Assembly: GCF_900176255.2 (NCBI RefSeq)
Contig: NZ_FXEG02000001.1
Coordinates: 400,651-464,650, forward strand
Length of the DNA: 64,000 nt
Reading direction: 5' to 3'
From: Mycobacterium ahvazicum
GTDB lineage: Bacteria > Actinomycetota > Actinomycetes > Mycobacteriales > Mycobacteriaceae
The notes under the pieces are model-generated. The model did no database searches. It was not told the DNA's origin and saw only the letters and a list, made by a program, of their open reading frames with translations. Position numbers and translations under genes: made by a program. Of the stretch, positions 8,508 to 18,420 are shown piece after piece. Position 1 is the first letter of the stretch. Each line of letters opens with the position of its first letter.

Positions 8508-11347
8508 TAGTCGCCATCGAGCAGCACACCCCAGAGTTCGTCCCAACGCCGGTCCCGCAATGCGTCCAGGTTGACCTGCGGTTGGATTCCCGACGTTCCC
8601 GCCAGGCCCGGCGAGGCCAAGCTGCTGGCGAGCCCCGGATCCGCGGCAGGGGTGGGGGGCACCGGTACTGCCGGCGCAATGTAGGCAGTTCCGACCAGCC
8701 CCTGCGGCCCGGCCGAACCGCCGGGGCCGAGCGTGATGGCCTGGCCGGGGCCGATGGTCAGGGTGCCGCCCGGCGTGATGGGAACGATGGTGCCCGCGTT
8801 GGCGGTCAGGTATCCGCCGTCGTTGACGGTCAGGGCGCCGCCTTGGATGGACATGATGCTGGTGCCGTTGAGAGTGACGGTGCCGGCGTCGTTGACGGTC
8901 AAAGTGCCGTTCACGGCCCAGGCCGCGTCGCCGTTGAGGGTGAGCGCACCGTCGGTGTTGACGGTGACCGCGCCGAGGTCGTTGACCGCCCCGCCGTCGG
9001 CGACGGTCATCGTGCCGGAATCGACCAGGCTGCCGTCGGGGGCGATGGCCACGGTCCCCGCGTCGGTCAGCGTCGCACCGGGCTGCACGGTCACCGTCCC
9101 GGCGTCGACGAGGGTCCCGCCATTGGTCACCGTCGCCATGCCACCGCTGTTGACCGTGACCGTCCCGCTGTCAGTCAGGCTGCCGCTGACGGTGAGGCTG
9201 CCGGTGTCGGCGCCACCCGTGCTCACGGTCAGGCCGCCACCCTGGCTGACCGTGACACTCCCGCCGCTGTCGACCGTGAGCGCGCCGCCGTTGGTGACGG
9301 CGACGGTGTTGCCGGACGGCACGGTGAGGGACCCGCCGTTGGTGATCTCGACGGTGCCGCTGTCGGTCAGGGTGCTGTTGGCCAGGTTGAGGTCGGCACC
9401 GTCGATGAGCGTGCCACCGCCATGGACCGTGACGGCGTTGCCGAAAAAGGTCTGGTTGAAGGTCATTCCGTGGCTGAACGTGATGGTGCCGGAGTCGTTG
9501 ACCGTTGTATTGAAGAAGATGGCATTGCCGCCGCTGTCGACGGTCAGGGCGCCGCCGCTGTTGACCGTCACGTTGGCGTTGGTGACGACGATCTTGCCGA
9601 ATTGGGAGACGGTGACGGTGCCGCCGTCGATCAGGCTGCCGCCGGGCTGGAGAACAAGACTGTCGCCGAAGGCGGTACCGTCGCCGACGGTGACCGTGCC
9701 GCCGGAGTTGACGGTGAGCGTGCCACCGTCGGTCAAAGTCCCGCCACTGCTGATGGTGAGGGCGCCGTTGTCGGTGAGGGTGCCGCCGGTGCTCACGGTG
9801 AGGTTCCCACCGGAGACGTCGAGGGTGGCGCTGTTGGTGAGGGTGCCGCCGTTGGTGACCGTGAGGGTGCCGTCGATCTGGGCCGACGTGCCGGAGGCCA
9901 GGTTCATCGTCCCGGAGTCGGTGAGCATGCCGTTGTACTGGATGTCCATGCCGCTGTGGTCAATAAGGTTCAACGTCGCGCCGTGGTTGACGGTCAGGGT
10001 GCCTGAGTCGGAGAAGGATGTGTCGATGGTCATGGTGCCGCTGTCGTAAGCGGCTCCGCCGGAGTCGATGGTGAATAGACTCGTCGTGAACTGGCCGCCG
10101 GAGTTGACGTTGAGCACCCCGCCGCTGGTGACTTCCACCTCAACGTTGGAGAAGGAACCGCCGGAATCAATGGTCAGCGTGCCGCCATCCATGAAGGTGC
10201 CCCCGCCCGTGATGTTGCCACCGTTGGCGACGGTGAAACTGCCGGCGGATTGGATGTTGACGGTGCCGAAGTTCAGAACGCGGGCGCTCTCGGCGACAGT
10301 GAGACTGCCGCCGGATTGGATGTTGACGGTGCCGGAGTTCCAAAGGCCGATGCCGCCACCGAAGTTGCCGCCGTTGATCATGACGGAGCCGGCGTTGGTC
10401 AGCGTGCCGCCGCTGTTCACGGTGAGCATGCCGGTGGATGCTTCTATGTCGAGGGTCCCGCCGGAACTTACGGCGAGGGTGCCGCCGCTTTGGACGGTGA
10501 CATCGCCGAACTGGACGGTCATGGTGCCGCCGCTGTCGATGGTCAGCGTGCCGCCGGAGAGCACTTTGACCTGGCCGTCGACGACTAGCTCGCCGCCTGA
10601 GGCGACTTCCACCGAGGTGTACGTCCCGCCTGGCCCGATCGTCAGCTGCTGAGTGAAGCCGACGGTGTAGGTGTCGTTGATGACGAGGGGGTTGTCGGCG
10701 TCGAGCGTCGTGACCAGCTGCTGGGTCGTAGGTGAGTTGAGCTGCGTCAAGCTCTGCATGCGGGCGCTCGCGTTGACGACAGGCTGCGATAGTGCCTGGG
10801 TCTGACTGGTCGGCGTGTTGCCGTTGGTGGTCTGCGGCGGCTCGTCGAACGACTCCAGCGTGCTGGCCGCGGCGGCGTCTCCGGCGTAGGTGTACATGGC
10901 CGCGGCGTCTTGGACCCACATCGCGGTGTATTGGGCTTCGGTGGCCGCGATCGCCGCGGTGTTCTGGCCGAAGAAGTTGGTCGCGATCAGCGCCATTAGC
11001 TGCGCGCGATTGGCCGCGATCACCGGCGGGGGCACGGTCATCGCGAACGCGGCCTCGTAGGCGGCGGCGGCCGCGTAGGCCTGGGTGGCCGTGACTCCCG
11101 CTTGGGCCGCGGCGGCCTGCAACCACGCCGCATAGGGTGCCGCCGCGCCGGACATCGCCATCGACGACGGCCCGAACCAGGACAGGCCGGTCAGGTCGGC
11201 GATTTGTGAGGAGTAGCCCGCGGCAGCCGATTCCAGTTCGGCGGCCACCTCGTCCCAGGCGGCCGCGGAGGCCAGCAGCGGTCCCGACCCGGGCCCGGCG
11301 TACATCCGGGCCGAGTTGATCTCCGGTGGCAGCAGCCCGAAATCCAT
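8507..11347 (-). CDS. PPE protein with long AIDA-like repeat domain
   Basis: A 946-residue protein with an N-terminal PPE domain (residues 1-175: [39 protein letters not shown], then [10 protein letters not shown]) typical of ESX type VII substrates. A linker rich in S/T/Q (175-230) follows. Residues about 236-870 are several dozen short repeats of the type SGGTLTV-x-SGG, resembling AIDA adhesin repeats and predicted to form a long parallel beta-helix. The C-terminal tail contains [18 protein letters not shown] and is shared with the neighbouring PPE. It lacks the MPTR (N-x-G-x-G-N) and SVP signatures of common PPE classes. The ATG at 11347 gives the canonical MDF start; an ATG seven codons upstream is less likely. 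Secretion and surface exposure are inferred from the family. Confidence 0.85.
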   Translation of the reverse strand: MDFGLLPPEINSARMYAGPGSGPLLASAAAWDEVAAELESAAAGYSSQIADLTGLSWFGPSSMAMSGAAAPYAAWLQAAAAQAGVTATQAYAAAAAYEAAFAMTVPPPVIAANRAQLMALIATNFFGQNTAAIAATEAQYTAMWVQDAAAMYTYAGDAAAASTLESFDEPPQTTNGNTPTSQTQALSQPVVNASARMQSLTQLNSPTTQQLVTTLDADNPLVINDTYTVGFTQQLTIGPGGTYTSVEVASGGELVVDGQVKVLSGGTLTIDSGGTMTVQFGDVTVQSGGTLAVSSGGTLDIEASTGMLTVNSGGTLTNAGSVMINGGNFGGGIGLWNSGTVNIQSGGSLTVAESARVLNFGTVNIQSAGSFTVANGGNITGGGTFMDGGTLTIDSGGSFSNVEVEVTSGGVLNVNSGGQFTTSLFTIDSGGAAYDSGTMTIDTSFSDSGTLTVNHGATLNLIDHSGMDIQYNGMLTDSGTMNLASGTSAQIDGTLTVTNGGTLTNSATLDVSGGNLTVSTGGTLTDNGALTISSGGTLTDGGTLTVNSGGTVTVGDGTAFGDSLVLQPGGSLIDGGTVTVSQFGKIVVTNANVTVNSGGALTVDSGGNAIFFNTTVNDSGTITFSHGMTFNQTFFGNAVTVHGGGTLIDGADLNLANSTLTDSGTVEITNGGSLTVPSGNTVAVTNGGALTVDSGGSVTVSQGGGLTVSTGGADTGSLTVSGSLTDSGTVTVNSGGMATVTNGGTLVDAGTVTVQPGATLTDAGTVAIAPDGSLVDSGTMTVADGGAVNDLGAVTVNTDGALTLNGDAAWAVNGTLTVNDAGTVTLNGTSIMSIQGGALTVNDGGYLTANAGTIVPITPGGTLTIGPGQAITLGPGGSAGPQGLVGTAYIAPAVPVPPTPAADPGLASSLASPGLAGTSGIQPQVNLDALRDRRWDELWGVLLDGD

Positions 11348-11426
11348 GGCGTCTTGCTCTCGTCGCAAATGGCCAGCGCGTTCGCCGACCAGCGTGCCCC
11401 GAAACGACGGCAGCGCTATCCGGGAG

Positions 11427-11469
11427 TGACTACTGCAATTTTTGGCCGCCTCAGCAAACGACTACTGCA
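11427..11469 (-). promoter_or_regulatory. Paired 11-base direct repeats upstream of the PPE gene
   Basis: Two copies of TGCAGTAGTC(G/A) (read on the minus strand) lie at 11459-11469 and 11427-11437, offset by exactly 32 bases, about three helical turns. They are 80-122 bases upstream of the PPE start. The same pair with the same 32-base offset precedes the second PPE gene at 14132-14174. Flanking sequence is also shared. This is the layout of a site for a multimeric activator; the adjacent LuxR-type ATPase is the obvious candidate (inference). Confidence 0.6.
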
Positions 11470-11475
11470 TTGGTG

Positions 11476-12319
11476 TTATCCGGCCGAGAGCGCGTCCATG
11501 AGTGCGTCGACGTTGAACTGGGGTTGGATTCCGGCGGCTCCCGCCAGGCCCGGTGCGCTGACCACGGGGGCGGCCGCGGGTGCCGCAGCCAACGCGCTCG
11601 ACGAGCTCGAGACGACCGGGGCGACCGGGGCGACGGGGAAGGCGTAGGGGGTGGCGGTGACGGGGCCGGTGATGACGGTGCCGGCGTTGATGGCGGTGAC
11701 GAGGCCGGTACTGGCGTCGATGGTGGCCTCGACGCCCGTGCTGCCGGCGGTGACGGAGCCGCTGGAGACGGTGAACGCGCCTGTCCCCCCGAAATAGGGG
11801 CTGTTGACGGTGAATGAGCCGCTCGTGATCAGGTAATGGGCGACGAAGACCAACGTACTGCCGGCTTGGGAGCTGCTCGTTACTCCGGCGTCAAGGTTCA
11901 CCCAGTCGATGCCGTTTGGACCCACGGTGAGCGTGGCACCAGAGGTGTTCGTGACGGGCGAGCCGCTGGTGACGCTGACGGTCGTGCCGGGCTGCAGGGT
12001 GGCGCCGCCGGGTGCGATGTTGGCGGTGCTGCCGGCGGGCAGGGGCGGGTCGACGAGGTTGGTCTGCTGCGTGGCGAGGCTTTGCAACAGGGATTGGGTG
12101 CGGCCTGCGGTGGTGTTGGCGGTGGTTTGGGCCAGCGAGCGGGCTTGGGTGTCTTGGCCGGATTGGTTGGTGGTCTGCGGCGGCTCGTCGAACGACTGCA
12201 ACGTGCTGGCCGTCTCGGCCTCTGCCGCGTAGCCATACATGGCGGTGGCGTCTTGGACCCACATCTGCAGGTATTGGGCTTCGGTGGCCGCGATCGCGGC
12301 GGTGTTCTGCCCGAAGAAG
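11476..12319 (-). pseudogene. 3' part of PPE gene split by IS256-family element
   Basis: This segment continues the PPE domain with [22 protein letters not shown] and runs to a stop at 11476. It encodes the end of the PPE fold, a Q/T-rich linker with [11 protein letters not shown], a short Gly/Thr/Val repeat stretch ([25 protein letters not shown]) and the tail [20 protein letters not shown], which matches the tail of the intact PPE at 8507. Its frame joins the 13712-14090 segment perfectly if the element and one 8-base duplication are removed, restoring [12 protein letters not shown] and a protein of about 404 residues. A TTG inside the element end could start a truncated product, but there is no evidence that it is used. 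Confidence 0.9.
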
Positions 12320-12344
12320 GGGCGTGTCAAGATAACTGTGTAAG
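12320..12344. repeat. Left terminal inverted repeat of the IS element
   Basis: Begins GGGCGTGTC and ends CTGTGTAAG on the plus strand. It matches the reverse complement of 13687-13711 at 20 of 25 positions and directly follows the target duplication copy at 12312-12319. Confidence 0.85.
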
Positions 12345-12369
12345 TTGTTGTAGCCGTTTATCTTTGGGG

Positions 12370-13641
12370 TCATAGGGGGAGTCGGTCGGGGAATTGGATG
12401 GCGAAGGTGTTCAGGGCTTCGGTCCAGCGGTAGGTTCCTGGTCCGTGGGATCCTCGTTTCTGGTTGATGTTGCGGATGGCCAGGTAGAGCAGTTTTAGGG
12501 CGGCGGCGTCCGAGGGGAACGAGCCGCGGGCCTTGGTGACCTTGCGGAGTTGATAGTTGAGCGACTCGACGGCGTTGGTGGTGTAGATAATCTTGCGGAT
12601 CTCGACGGGGAACGCTAGAAACGGCACGAATTCGGCCCAGGCGCGATCCCATACGGCTACCGCACCGGGCGATTTGGTTTTCCATTGGGCGCGAAAGTCC
12701 TCGAGGGCGAGTTTGGCGGCCTCTTCGGTGGGCGCGGTGTAGATCGGACGCATCGCGGCGGCCATCTTGCGGCGCTCGGTGTAGGAGGCATAGCGCATCG
12801 AGGAGCGCAGCAGGTGCACCACGCAGGTCTGGATCACCGCGGCTGGCCACACCGCCGCGATCGATTCGGGTAGCCCGCTCAACCCGTCGCAGCACCCGAA
12901 CAGCGCGTCGCGACACCCGCGGTTGCGCAGCTCGGTGAGCACCCCGTGCCAGACCTTCGCGCCTTCGCTCTGCTGGATCCAGATCCCCCGGACCTGCTTG
13001 ATGCCGTCGTTATCGACGCCGATGACCACGTGGGCGGCCTTGTTGGCCACCACCCCGGAGTCGCGGATTTTGAGGCGGATGGCGTCGATATACAGGATCG
13101 GATAGACCGGATCGACCGGTCGGGACTGCCAGGCGGCGATCTCCTCGGTCACGACGTCGGTGACTCGCGAGATGGTGGCTGCTGACACGGTGGCGCCGTA
13201 GACCTCGGCCAGATGCTCGGTGATATCGCGCGTGGACATTCCCCGCGCGTACAGCGACAAGATCATGTCCTCGACCTGGCCCAAGCGGCGTTTACGCTTG
13301 GGCACGATCACCGGGCTAAAGGTGCCGTTGCGGTCCCGGGGCACTTCGAGCTCGACCGGCCCGGCCGTGGTCAACACGGTCTTGCGGCCACGCCCGTTGC
13401 GGGAGTTACCCGAGCCATAACCGGCCGGATCGCCGTGCTCATAGCCCAGGTGATCGGCGATCTCGACATCCAAAGCGCGTTCGAGCACCGCCTTGGTCAT
13501 CTGCGCCAACAGTCCGTCAGGACCATCGATCGGCGTGCCCGAGGCCTCGGCATCGGCCAACAAAGCATCCACCGCCGCCGCCGGCAACAGCTCGGCCAGC
13601 TTGGCAGCCGCAACGTCCCTGGGCGAGTCAGATTGAGACAA
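12370..13641 (-). CDS. IS256-family (mutator type) transposase
   Basis: A 423-residue transposase. It has the N-terminal region ADHLGYEHGDPAGYGSGNSRNG typical of the Transposase_mut family and the catalytic DDE residues: Asp in YIDAIRLKIRDSG, Asp in FGCCDGLSGLPESI, and Glu in TNAVESLNYQLRK. Between them are VIGVDNDGIKQVRGIWIQ and CVVHLLRSSMRYASY. The length is normal for the family and no frameshift is seen, so it may be active. The start is TTG (MSQSDSPRD) with AGGAG seven bases upstream. It is the only gene of the element and has the same orientation as the disrupted PPE gene. Confidence 0.95.
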   Translation of the reverse strand: MSQSDSPRDVAAAKLAELLPAAAVDALLADAEASGTPIDGPDGLLAQMTKAVLERALDVEIADHLGYEHGDPAGYGSGNSRNGRGRKTVLTTAGPVELEVPRDRNGTFSPVIVPKRKRRLGQVEDMILSLYARGMSTRDITEHLAEVYGATVSAATISRVTDVVTEEIAAWQSRPVDPVYPILYIDAIRLKIRDSGVVANKAAHVVIGVDNDGIKQVRGIWIQQSEGAKVWHGVLTELRNRGCRDALFGCCDGLSGLPESIAAVWPAAVIQTCVVHLLRSSMRYASYTERRKMAAAMRPIYTAPTEEAAKLALEDFRAQWKTKSPGAVAVWDRAWAEFVPFLAFPVEIRKIIYTTNAVESLNYQLRKVTKARGSFPSDAAALKLLYLAIRNINQKRGSHGPGTYRWTEALNTFAIQFPDRLPL

Positions 13642-13686
13642 CTGAGAACTCCTGTCTGGTGGTCACCCACCATTCAGGCCCAACCA

Positions 13687-13711
13687 CTTACACAGTCAAT
13701 GAGACACGCCC
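13687..13711. repeat. Right terminal inverted repeat of the IS element
   Basis: Ends GACACGCCC on the plus strand and is the inverted counterpart of 12320-12344. The second copy of the target duplication, CGAAGAAG, follows at 13712-13719. Confidence 0.85.
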
Positions 13712-14090
13712 CGAAGAAGTTCGTCGCGATCAACGTCATCAGCAGCGCGCGGTTGGCCGCGATCACCGGCGGGGGCACCGTCATCGCGAACGCCGCCTCA
13801 TAGGCCGCGACCGCCGCATACGCCTGCGCGGCCGTGACCCCGGCTTGTGCGGCCGCGGCCTGCAACCACCCCCCGTAGGTCGCGGCCGCACCCGACATGG
13901 CCAGCGACGACGCCCCGAACCAGGACAGTCCGGTCAGGTCGGCGATCTGCGAGGAGTAGCTTGCCCCAGCCGCTTCCAGCTCGGCGGCCACCGCATCCCA
14001 GGACGCCGCGGCGGCCAACAGCGGCCCCGACCCCGGACCGGTGTACATCCGGGCCGAGTTCACCTCCGGGGGCAGTAAGGCGAAATCCAC
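13712..14090 (-). pseudogene. 5' part of PPE gene split by IS256-family element
   Basis: Begins with GTG and reads [20 protein letters not shown], then [22 protein letters not shown] and [21 protein letters not shown], at which point the insertion element interrupts. The fragment would end after about a dozen element-encoded codons ([12 protein letters not shown]). It is very close in sequence to the intact PPE at 8507 (most residues of the first 125 shared), so the two PPE genes are a recent tandem pair. The conserved WxG-like SWFG helix hairpin is present, but the second half of the PPE domain is lost, so a stable secreted product is unlikely. Confidence 0.9.
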
Positions 14091-14131
14091 AAGACATGCT
14101 GTGCCGAAACGACGACAGTGCGATCCGGGAG

Positions 14132-14174
14132 CGACTACTGCATTTTTCGCCCGAAACAGCGAACGACTACTGCA
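14132..14174 (-). promoter_or_regulatory. Paired 11-base direct repeats upstream of the split PPE gene
   Basis: Two perfect copies of TGCAGTAGTCG (minus strand) at 14164-14174 and 14132-14142, offset by exactly 32 bases. They lie 42-84 bases upstream of the GTG at 14090 and immediately after the stop of the LuxR-type regulator. The same pair with identical offset precedes the intact PPE gene at 11427-11469, and flanking bases are shared, so the promoter was duplicated with the gene. Confidence 0.6.
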
Positions 14175-14175
14175 A

Positions 14176-16797
14176 TCATCGTCCGTTGCTGCGCGACAAC
14201 GATGCTCCGCCGATGACGCCGGCCAAGCCGGCGCGGCCGGTCACCCCGGCCTTGCTGCACGCCCGATAGATGTGGCTCTCGACGGTCCGCACGGACAGCG
14301 ACACCGCCTCGGCGATCTCGCGGTTGGACAGGCCCTGGGCCACCAACACCGCGATCTCGCGCTCTCGGTTGGTGAACGGCGGCGCGTAGGAAGCCGACTG
14401 GATGGCGGGGCTGGTCGCGCCGTGACACCGCGCCGCCAGCCGGTGTGCCCGTGCCGCCGCCGTCATCGCACTGCCTGCGCGCCCGGCGCGACGGTAGGCG
14501 GTAGCGGCTTGCCCCGCGGCGTCGGCGCCGGCGAGCAGGTCGCCCATCGCCTCGAAATCCGTTGATACTCGGTCGAGTCCGCTCGCGTCGTCGGCCGCCA
14601 GCGCCGTCGCGTAGCGCGTCGCGACCGCAACGCGCGGGCCTTCGACGAGCGTCGCAAGCTCCTCGAGCCGACCGGCCGCGTCGGTGTCGTCGAATTGCAC
14701 CGCGGTCTGTAAACACCACACCTCGCGCGCGAGTTGATCGTGGCTGCGCGCGAACTCGGCCGCCTTGCGCGCCAGTCCGCGCGCTTCGGTCATTCGCTGG
14801 TGGGATGCGGCCAACCAAGCCTCGGTCAGGAGTTCGGTCGACGTGACGTAAACGTAGGCGGGATGTCGATGCGCCCGGGCGGTGTGCAGCGCGCCCTGCG
14901 CCCCGGCGCTGTCGCCGGATCGCGCCAGTGCCTGCGCGCGCAGCAGATGGAAGCGATAGAAGCTGTTCACCACATGGAAGCTGTTCGCCATTTCGGCCTC
15001 GACCTTGTCCGGCAGATGCCGCAGCGCCGCGGCTAGGTCGCCGGCGGCCAACATCACCATGCCGTCGATCTCGGCTACCACCGCTCGTACATCCGCCGGC
15101 TCGTCGCGGTGCGCGCGGCGGTGACGTTTGGCCACGTCCGCGGCCTCGGCGATGCGTCCCGCCGCCACCAAGGCGAAGGTGTGAAACTCGGTCAACGTCT
15201 GACGAAGGAAATTGCCCTGCTCACTCATCGCTAGTGCCTCGTCGCCCGCGATGGCCTTTGCCACGGCCTGATCGGGTTGACCGAGCTCGCCATAGGCCAT
15301 GCTTTCGGCGCCAAAGGCCATCGTCGCGCCGTACCGATCGAGGTCCTCATAGTCGACCTGGGCCATGGTCGCGAGGACCTCGAGCGGCTTCGCCGCTAGC
15401 GCGAGCTGATTGGCGCGGAATACCAGGACTTGGTAGCGGCGCGCGCCGTGCGAGGCCTTGAGTGCGTCGTCGATGAGCCGCCAGGACCGCTCGGGAGATC
15501 GCATGCCCCACAACAGATTTGACGCACGCATTATCACGTCGTTGATGAAGGCGGATTCCGTTGCTTCGTCGACCTCCACGCCTTCGAGAACTTCCAGCGC
15601 AAGCTCTCCCTTATCCCGCATGAAAAGGGAGTAGGCGAGCGGTATTCGCGCTTGCGCGCCGATACCGGTTGCGGCGGCGGCCGTGAAAAGCCGCTCCGCG
15701 GTCTCGAAGTCCAACAGCGAACTCGCCGCCGTGGCCGCCGAGAGCAGCACGTCCGGCTCGGGCGGAAGGTCCGACTCCAACCAGAGCAGGCCGCGCTTCA
15801 TCACCTTCGCCGCGCCCCCGCCGTCCTTCATCGCGGTTGCCACCTGACCGCGCAGGCGTCGCAGCCGCGAGGAGCCGCAGCGATTCAGGCGCACCTCGGC
15901 GAACATGGGGTGGCCGATGTACACGTCGTCGCCGGACAACCGGATCAATTCGCGCTGCTCGGCCTCCTCGATCGCGTCCTGCTCGGCGAGCATTTTCAAG
16001 CATTGCCAGTCGACGGGTTCGGAAATAGCCACCAGATCGACGACGTCGCGTACTTCATCGGGAATGGCGCCGATCTGTGCGTCCACCAGCTCGGCCAACG
16101 ACGACGACAGGCGCAGGTTGCCCTGCCAGCGCAGCACGCCAGCGTCGGTCACCAGCCGTCCCGCATAAAACTCCTGTTCGACCAATTGCCGCAGGAACAA
16201 CACATTTCCGCGCGTCAGTCGCCACAATTCGTCCCCGCACTGCCGATCGGGTGCGTACCCCGATACCGCCCACAGCAGTTCGTCGGTCTGATCGCGGGTC
16301 AACGGGTCGATTTCCCGGCGGGCCACCAACCCGTCTTTCCAGAGCGCCGTCACCGCGGCCGGAGCCGGCTCGCCGGTCCGAATCGTGACGAGCACCGTGG
16401 CGGCCTGCAACTGCACGAGTTGATGCAGGACCAGGGCCGAGAGATCGTCGAGCAGATGGGCGTCGTCGACGAAGACGAGCAGGCGGTCCGGCTGCGTGCC
16501 CGCGGTCAGTGCATCGACGACTCGGCGGGCCAGCGCATGGGGTGCGCCCTGCGCATCATCGGTCCATAACGCGAAGGCGGCCAATGGAATTGGCCGGTGG
16601 GTAACGGTCGCGGCCGTGCTGCGCACCGTCCACCCGGCGTCGGCGGCCGCCCGGACCGCCTCGCGGGCCAGCCGTGATTTGCCCACGCCGGCCTTGCCGG
16701 CCAATGCGACACCGCGCAACCCCCTTGTGGTTGCGAAGAGTTGGCTGAACTCGTCGATCTCCCTACTTCTGCCGACGATGGGCCAGTGGTCCAACAT
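14176..16797 (-). CDS. Large LuxR-family ATPase regulator (LAL/MalT type)
   Basis: Taken from ATG 16797 ([17 protein letters not shown]) the protein is 873 residues; the open frame extends 75 codons further upstream but that part is low-complexity and lacks family sequence. It has an AAA/STAND ATPase domain with Walker A GKAGVGKS at 34-41 and Walker [12 protein letters not shown] around Asp111-Asp112. A long helical TPR-like middle follows (about 350-780). The C-terminal LuxR helix-turn-helix reads [25 protein letters not shown] then SVRTVESHI. Proteins of this class bind ATP and a ligand, oligomerise and activate promoters. It lies directly upstream of the PPE pair on the same strand, with paired direct repeats immediately after its stop, so it is the best candidate regulator of both PPE genes. 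Confidence 0.85.
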   Translation of the reverse strand: MLDHWPIVGRSREIDEFSQLFATTRGLRGVALAGKAGVGKSRLAREAVRAAADAGWTVRSTAATVTHRPIPLAAFALWTDDAQGAPHALARRVVDALTAGTQPDRLLVFVDDAHLLDDLSALVLHQLVQLQAATVLVTIRTGEPAPAAVTALWKDGLVARREIDPLTRDQTDELLWAVSGYAPDRQCGDELWRLTRGNVLFLRQLVEQEFYAGRLVTDAGVLRWQGNLRLSSSLAELVDAQIGAIPDEVRDVVDLVAISEPVDWQCLKMLAEQDAIEEAEQRELIRLSGDDVYIGHPMFAEVRLNRCGSSRLRRLRGQVATAMKDGGGAAKVMKRGLLWLESDLPPEPDVLLSAATAASSLLDFETAERLFTAAAATGIGAQARIPLAYSLFMRDKGELALEVLEGVEVDEATESAFINDVIMRASNLLWGMRSPERSWRLIDDALKASHGARRYQVLVFRANQLALAAKPLEVLATMAQVDYEDLDRYGATMAFGAESMAYGELGQPDQAVAKAIAGDEALAMSEQGNFLRQTLTEFHTFALVAAGRIAEAADVAKRHRRAHRDEPADVRAVVAEIDGMVMLAAGDLAAALRHLPDKVEAEMANSFHVVNSFYRFHLLRAQALARSGDSAGAQGALHTARAHRHPAYVYVTSTELLTEAWLAASHQRMTEARGLARKAAEFARSHDQLAREVWCLQTAVQFDDTDAAGRLEELATLVEGPRVAVATRYATALAADDASGLDRVSTDFEAMGDLLAGADAAGQAATAYRRAGRAGSAMTAAARAHRLAARCHGATSPAIQSASYAPPFTNREREIAVLVAQGLSNREIAEAVSLSVRTVESHIYRACSKAGVTGRAGLAGVIGGASLSRSNGR

Positions 16798-16948
16798 CAC
16801 GAGAATATTAGCCAGCAAATTGAATCCTCGCTGGAGATCGGATCGACTTGGCGCTCGAACGGGGTCGAACCGGGCGCCGATTTTCACAGCGCCGCAACAT
16901 TTCTCGACCCTTGGCTCAGCGGCTGGCAAATCCGCGCAGAGTGCACCG

Positions 16949-17599
16949 TCAGGGCAGCAGGCGCAAGCCCCATTTGGTGAGCAACGGCGCCACGATGATG
17001 AAGTAGGTCGTGTGGTCGTCATCCAGGGCTGAGGTCAGAATGCCGATCGCGCTCGCGGTGCCATCGGGGTTCTTGACGAACCCGGGGCTGCCGCTGTCGC
17101 CGCCCAGACAGCGCAGGTCGGCTTCCACCACCGAGGTGCCCTCGATGTTCGTGATGGGCCCGCACGTTTCGCCGGTGACCGCACCGACCTTGCACATCTG
17201 GGTGCCGACCTTGATCTGGGAAACGCTCAACGCGTCACGCACCGGATACTTCCCGGCGATGTCACCCGACGGCGCACCCACGCTGGGCTCGAGTTTGATC
17301 AGCGCCGCGTCCTTGGTCTGAGATCCCTCCGGGGTTTCTTCGTATTCGCCTTTGACGAGTCTGCCCAGCGGGGTGTCGTCCGCGCCGTAGGTCCAGACCG
17401 AACCGTCATGGGCGTCGCAGTGCCCGCTGGTCATCAGGTAGTAGCTGCCGTCGTCGCCCTCGGCGGTGAAAGCCGAAGTGCAGAAGCTGGTTTCGTCGTT
17501 GATCTTGATGCCGGGAGTGGGCGGTGACTGCGCGTGGGCCGGCGCGGCGGTCAGCAACATCAGCACGGTGGCGATTACCGTCCGACAGGCCATTGTCAC
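16949..17599 (-). CDS. Secreted trypsin-like serine protease
   Basis: A small S1-family peptidase of about 216 residues. Counting from the ATG at 17593, the signal peptide is MACRTVIATVLMLLTAAPAHA. The catalytic triad is visible: His58 in MTSGHCDA, Asp95 in TKDAALIKLE, and Ser167 in CLGGDSGSPGF. Cysteine pairs (C38/C59, C134/C144 or C162) suggest an oxidised extracellular protein. The GTG at 17599 is preferred because the purine-rich GGGGG lies seven bases upstream; an ATG follows two codons later. It is divergent from the TetR gene at 17725 and follows the LuxR regulator gene by position only. The resemblance is to streptogrisin/alpha-lytic-like enzymes; the target is unknown. Confidence 0.85.
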   Translation of the reverse strand: MTMACRTVIATVLMLLTAAPAHAQSPPTPGIKINDETSFCTSAFTAEGDDGSYYLMTSGHCDAHDGSVWTYGADDTPLGRLVKGEYEETPEGSQTKDAALIKLEPSVGAPSGDIAGKYPVRDALSVSQIKVGTQMCKVGAVTGETCGPITNIEGTSVVEADLRCLGGDSGSPGFVKNPDGTASAIGILTSALDDDHTTYFIIVAPLLTKWGLRLLP

Positions 17600-17692
17600 C
17601 AACTCGCCCCCTTTGCGCTCGTGTCCGAGCGGAAGCGTAATCGCCGCGCGCGAGTCATACTGGGGCTTGACTGTGATGCAGCTCACGTTAAT

Positions 17693-17707
17693 ATGACCAG
17701 TGGTCAT
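17693..17707. promoter_or_regulatory. Palindromic operator ATGACCAGTGGTCAT
   Basis: A perfect 15-base palindrome with one central base, 17 bases upstream of the TetR start and overlapping the expected promoter. TetR repressors commonly bind such sites in their own promoters, so autoregulation of the TetR-R2lox operon is likely. The AAGGAGG ribosome binding site follows at about 17714-17720. Confidence 0.7.
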
Positions 17708-17724
17708 CCAGACAAGGAGGTCCG

Positions 17725-18420
17725 ATGCCAACGGTGACATGGGCGCGGGTTGACCCCGCTCGTCGCGCGGCGATCATCGAGGCCGCGGAGGACGAATTCG
17801 GGGCACACGGATTTTCCGGCGGCAGCCTGAACGTCATCGCGCGCCGGGCCGGCGTCGCCAAGGGCAGTCTCTTCCAGTACTTCGCGGACAAGCGCGACTT
17901 GTTCGCGTTCATCGCCGACATCGGCAGCCAACGGGTGCGCGTCTGCATGGAAGACCTGATCCACGAGCTCGACCCCGACCGGCCGTTCTTCGAATTCCTC
18001 ACCGAGCTGCTCGACGGCTGGGTCGCCTACTTCGCCGAACATCCGCACGAGCGTTCGCTGCATGCCGCGGCGACCCTGGAGGTCGACACCGACGCCCGCG
18101 TCAGCGTGCGCAGCGTCATCCACCGCCACTATCTGGAGGTGCTGCGACCGTTGGTGCAAGGCGCCCAGAAGCGCGGCGATTTGCGCACCGATGCCGACAC
18201 CGACGTGTTGCTGTCGTTGCTGCTGCTGATCTTCCCGCACCTGGCGCTGGCGCCCTACATGCGCGGCCTGGACCCGATCCTCGGCCTCGACGAGCCCAGC
18301 CCCGAGCAGCCCGCGCTGGCGGTGCGCAGGCTCGTCGCGGTGCTCGCCGCCGCCTTCGCGGCAGCGCCGAATGCCTCCGTTCACCCAGCCCCATTGCGAT
18401 CCGAGGAGGTCACATCATGA
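17725..18420 (+). CDS. TetR-family regulator (Rv0232-like)
   Basis: A 231-residue TetR repressor. The N-terminal helix-turn-helix is [48 protein letters not shown] in layout (residues about 13-60), followed by an all-helical ligand-binding domain. It starts with ATG behind a strong AAGGAGG. Its stop overlaps the start of the R2lox gene by four bases (ATGA), so the two are translationally coupled. The palindrome at 17693-17707 is its probable operator. The same TetR/R2lox pair occurs in M. tuberculosis as Rv0232/Rv0233. The ligand is unknown; since R2lox binds a fatty-acid-like molecule, a lipid effector is plausible (inference). Confidence 0.88.
   Translation: MPTVTWARVDPARRAAIIEAAEDEFGAHGFSGGSLNVIARRAGVAKGSLFQYFADKRDLFAFIADIGSQRVRVCMEDLIHELDPDRPFFEFLTELLDGWVAYFAEHPHERSLHAAATLEVDTDARVSVRSVIHRHYLEVLRPLVQGAQKRGDLRTDADTDVLLSLLLLIFPHLALAPYMRGLDPILGLDEPSPEQPALAVRRLVAVLAAAFAAAPNASVHPAPLRSEEVTS

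Larger units (their letters stand above)
12320..13711 (-). mobile_element. IS256-family insertion sequence inside a PPE gene
   Basis: A complete 1392-base element. The ends at 12320-12344 and 13687-13711 are imperfect inverted repeats (GGGCGTGTC outermost and CTGTGTAAG innermost, 20 of 25 matching). The flanks carry an 8-base direct duplication CGAAGAAG at 12312-12319 and 13712-13719, so both ends and target duplication are intact. Because of C/G runs the junction could shift by one base. It holds a single transposase gene. Precise removal restores the PPE reading frame, so the insertion looks recent. Confidence 0.92.

Noticed and set aside
8582..10049. Two long plus-strand open frames opposite the PPE repeat region
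   Set aside because: They are produced by the repeat structure of the PPE gene read antisense; they lack starts with ribosome sites and any known domain.
8700..10650. Possible CRISPR or DNA-level repeat array
   Set aside because: The repeats are degenerate, in frame and coding (S-G-G-T peptides); unit length and spacing are irregular and no cas genes are present.
16798..17022. N-terminal extension of the LuxR-type regulator
   Set aside because: The 75 extra codons are Cys/Arg/Pro-rich and unlike the family; ATG 16797 directly precedes the conserved GRSREIDEF.
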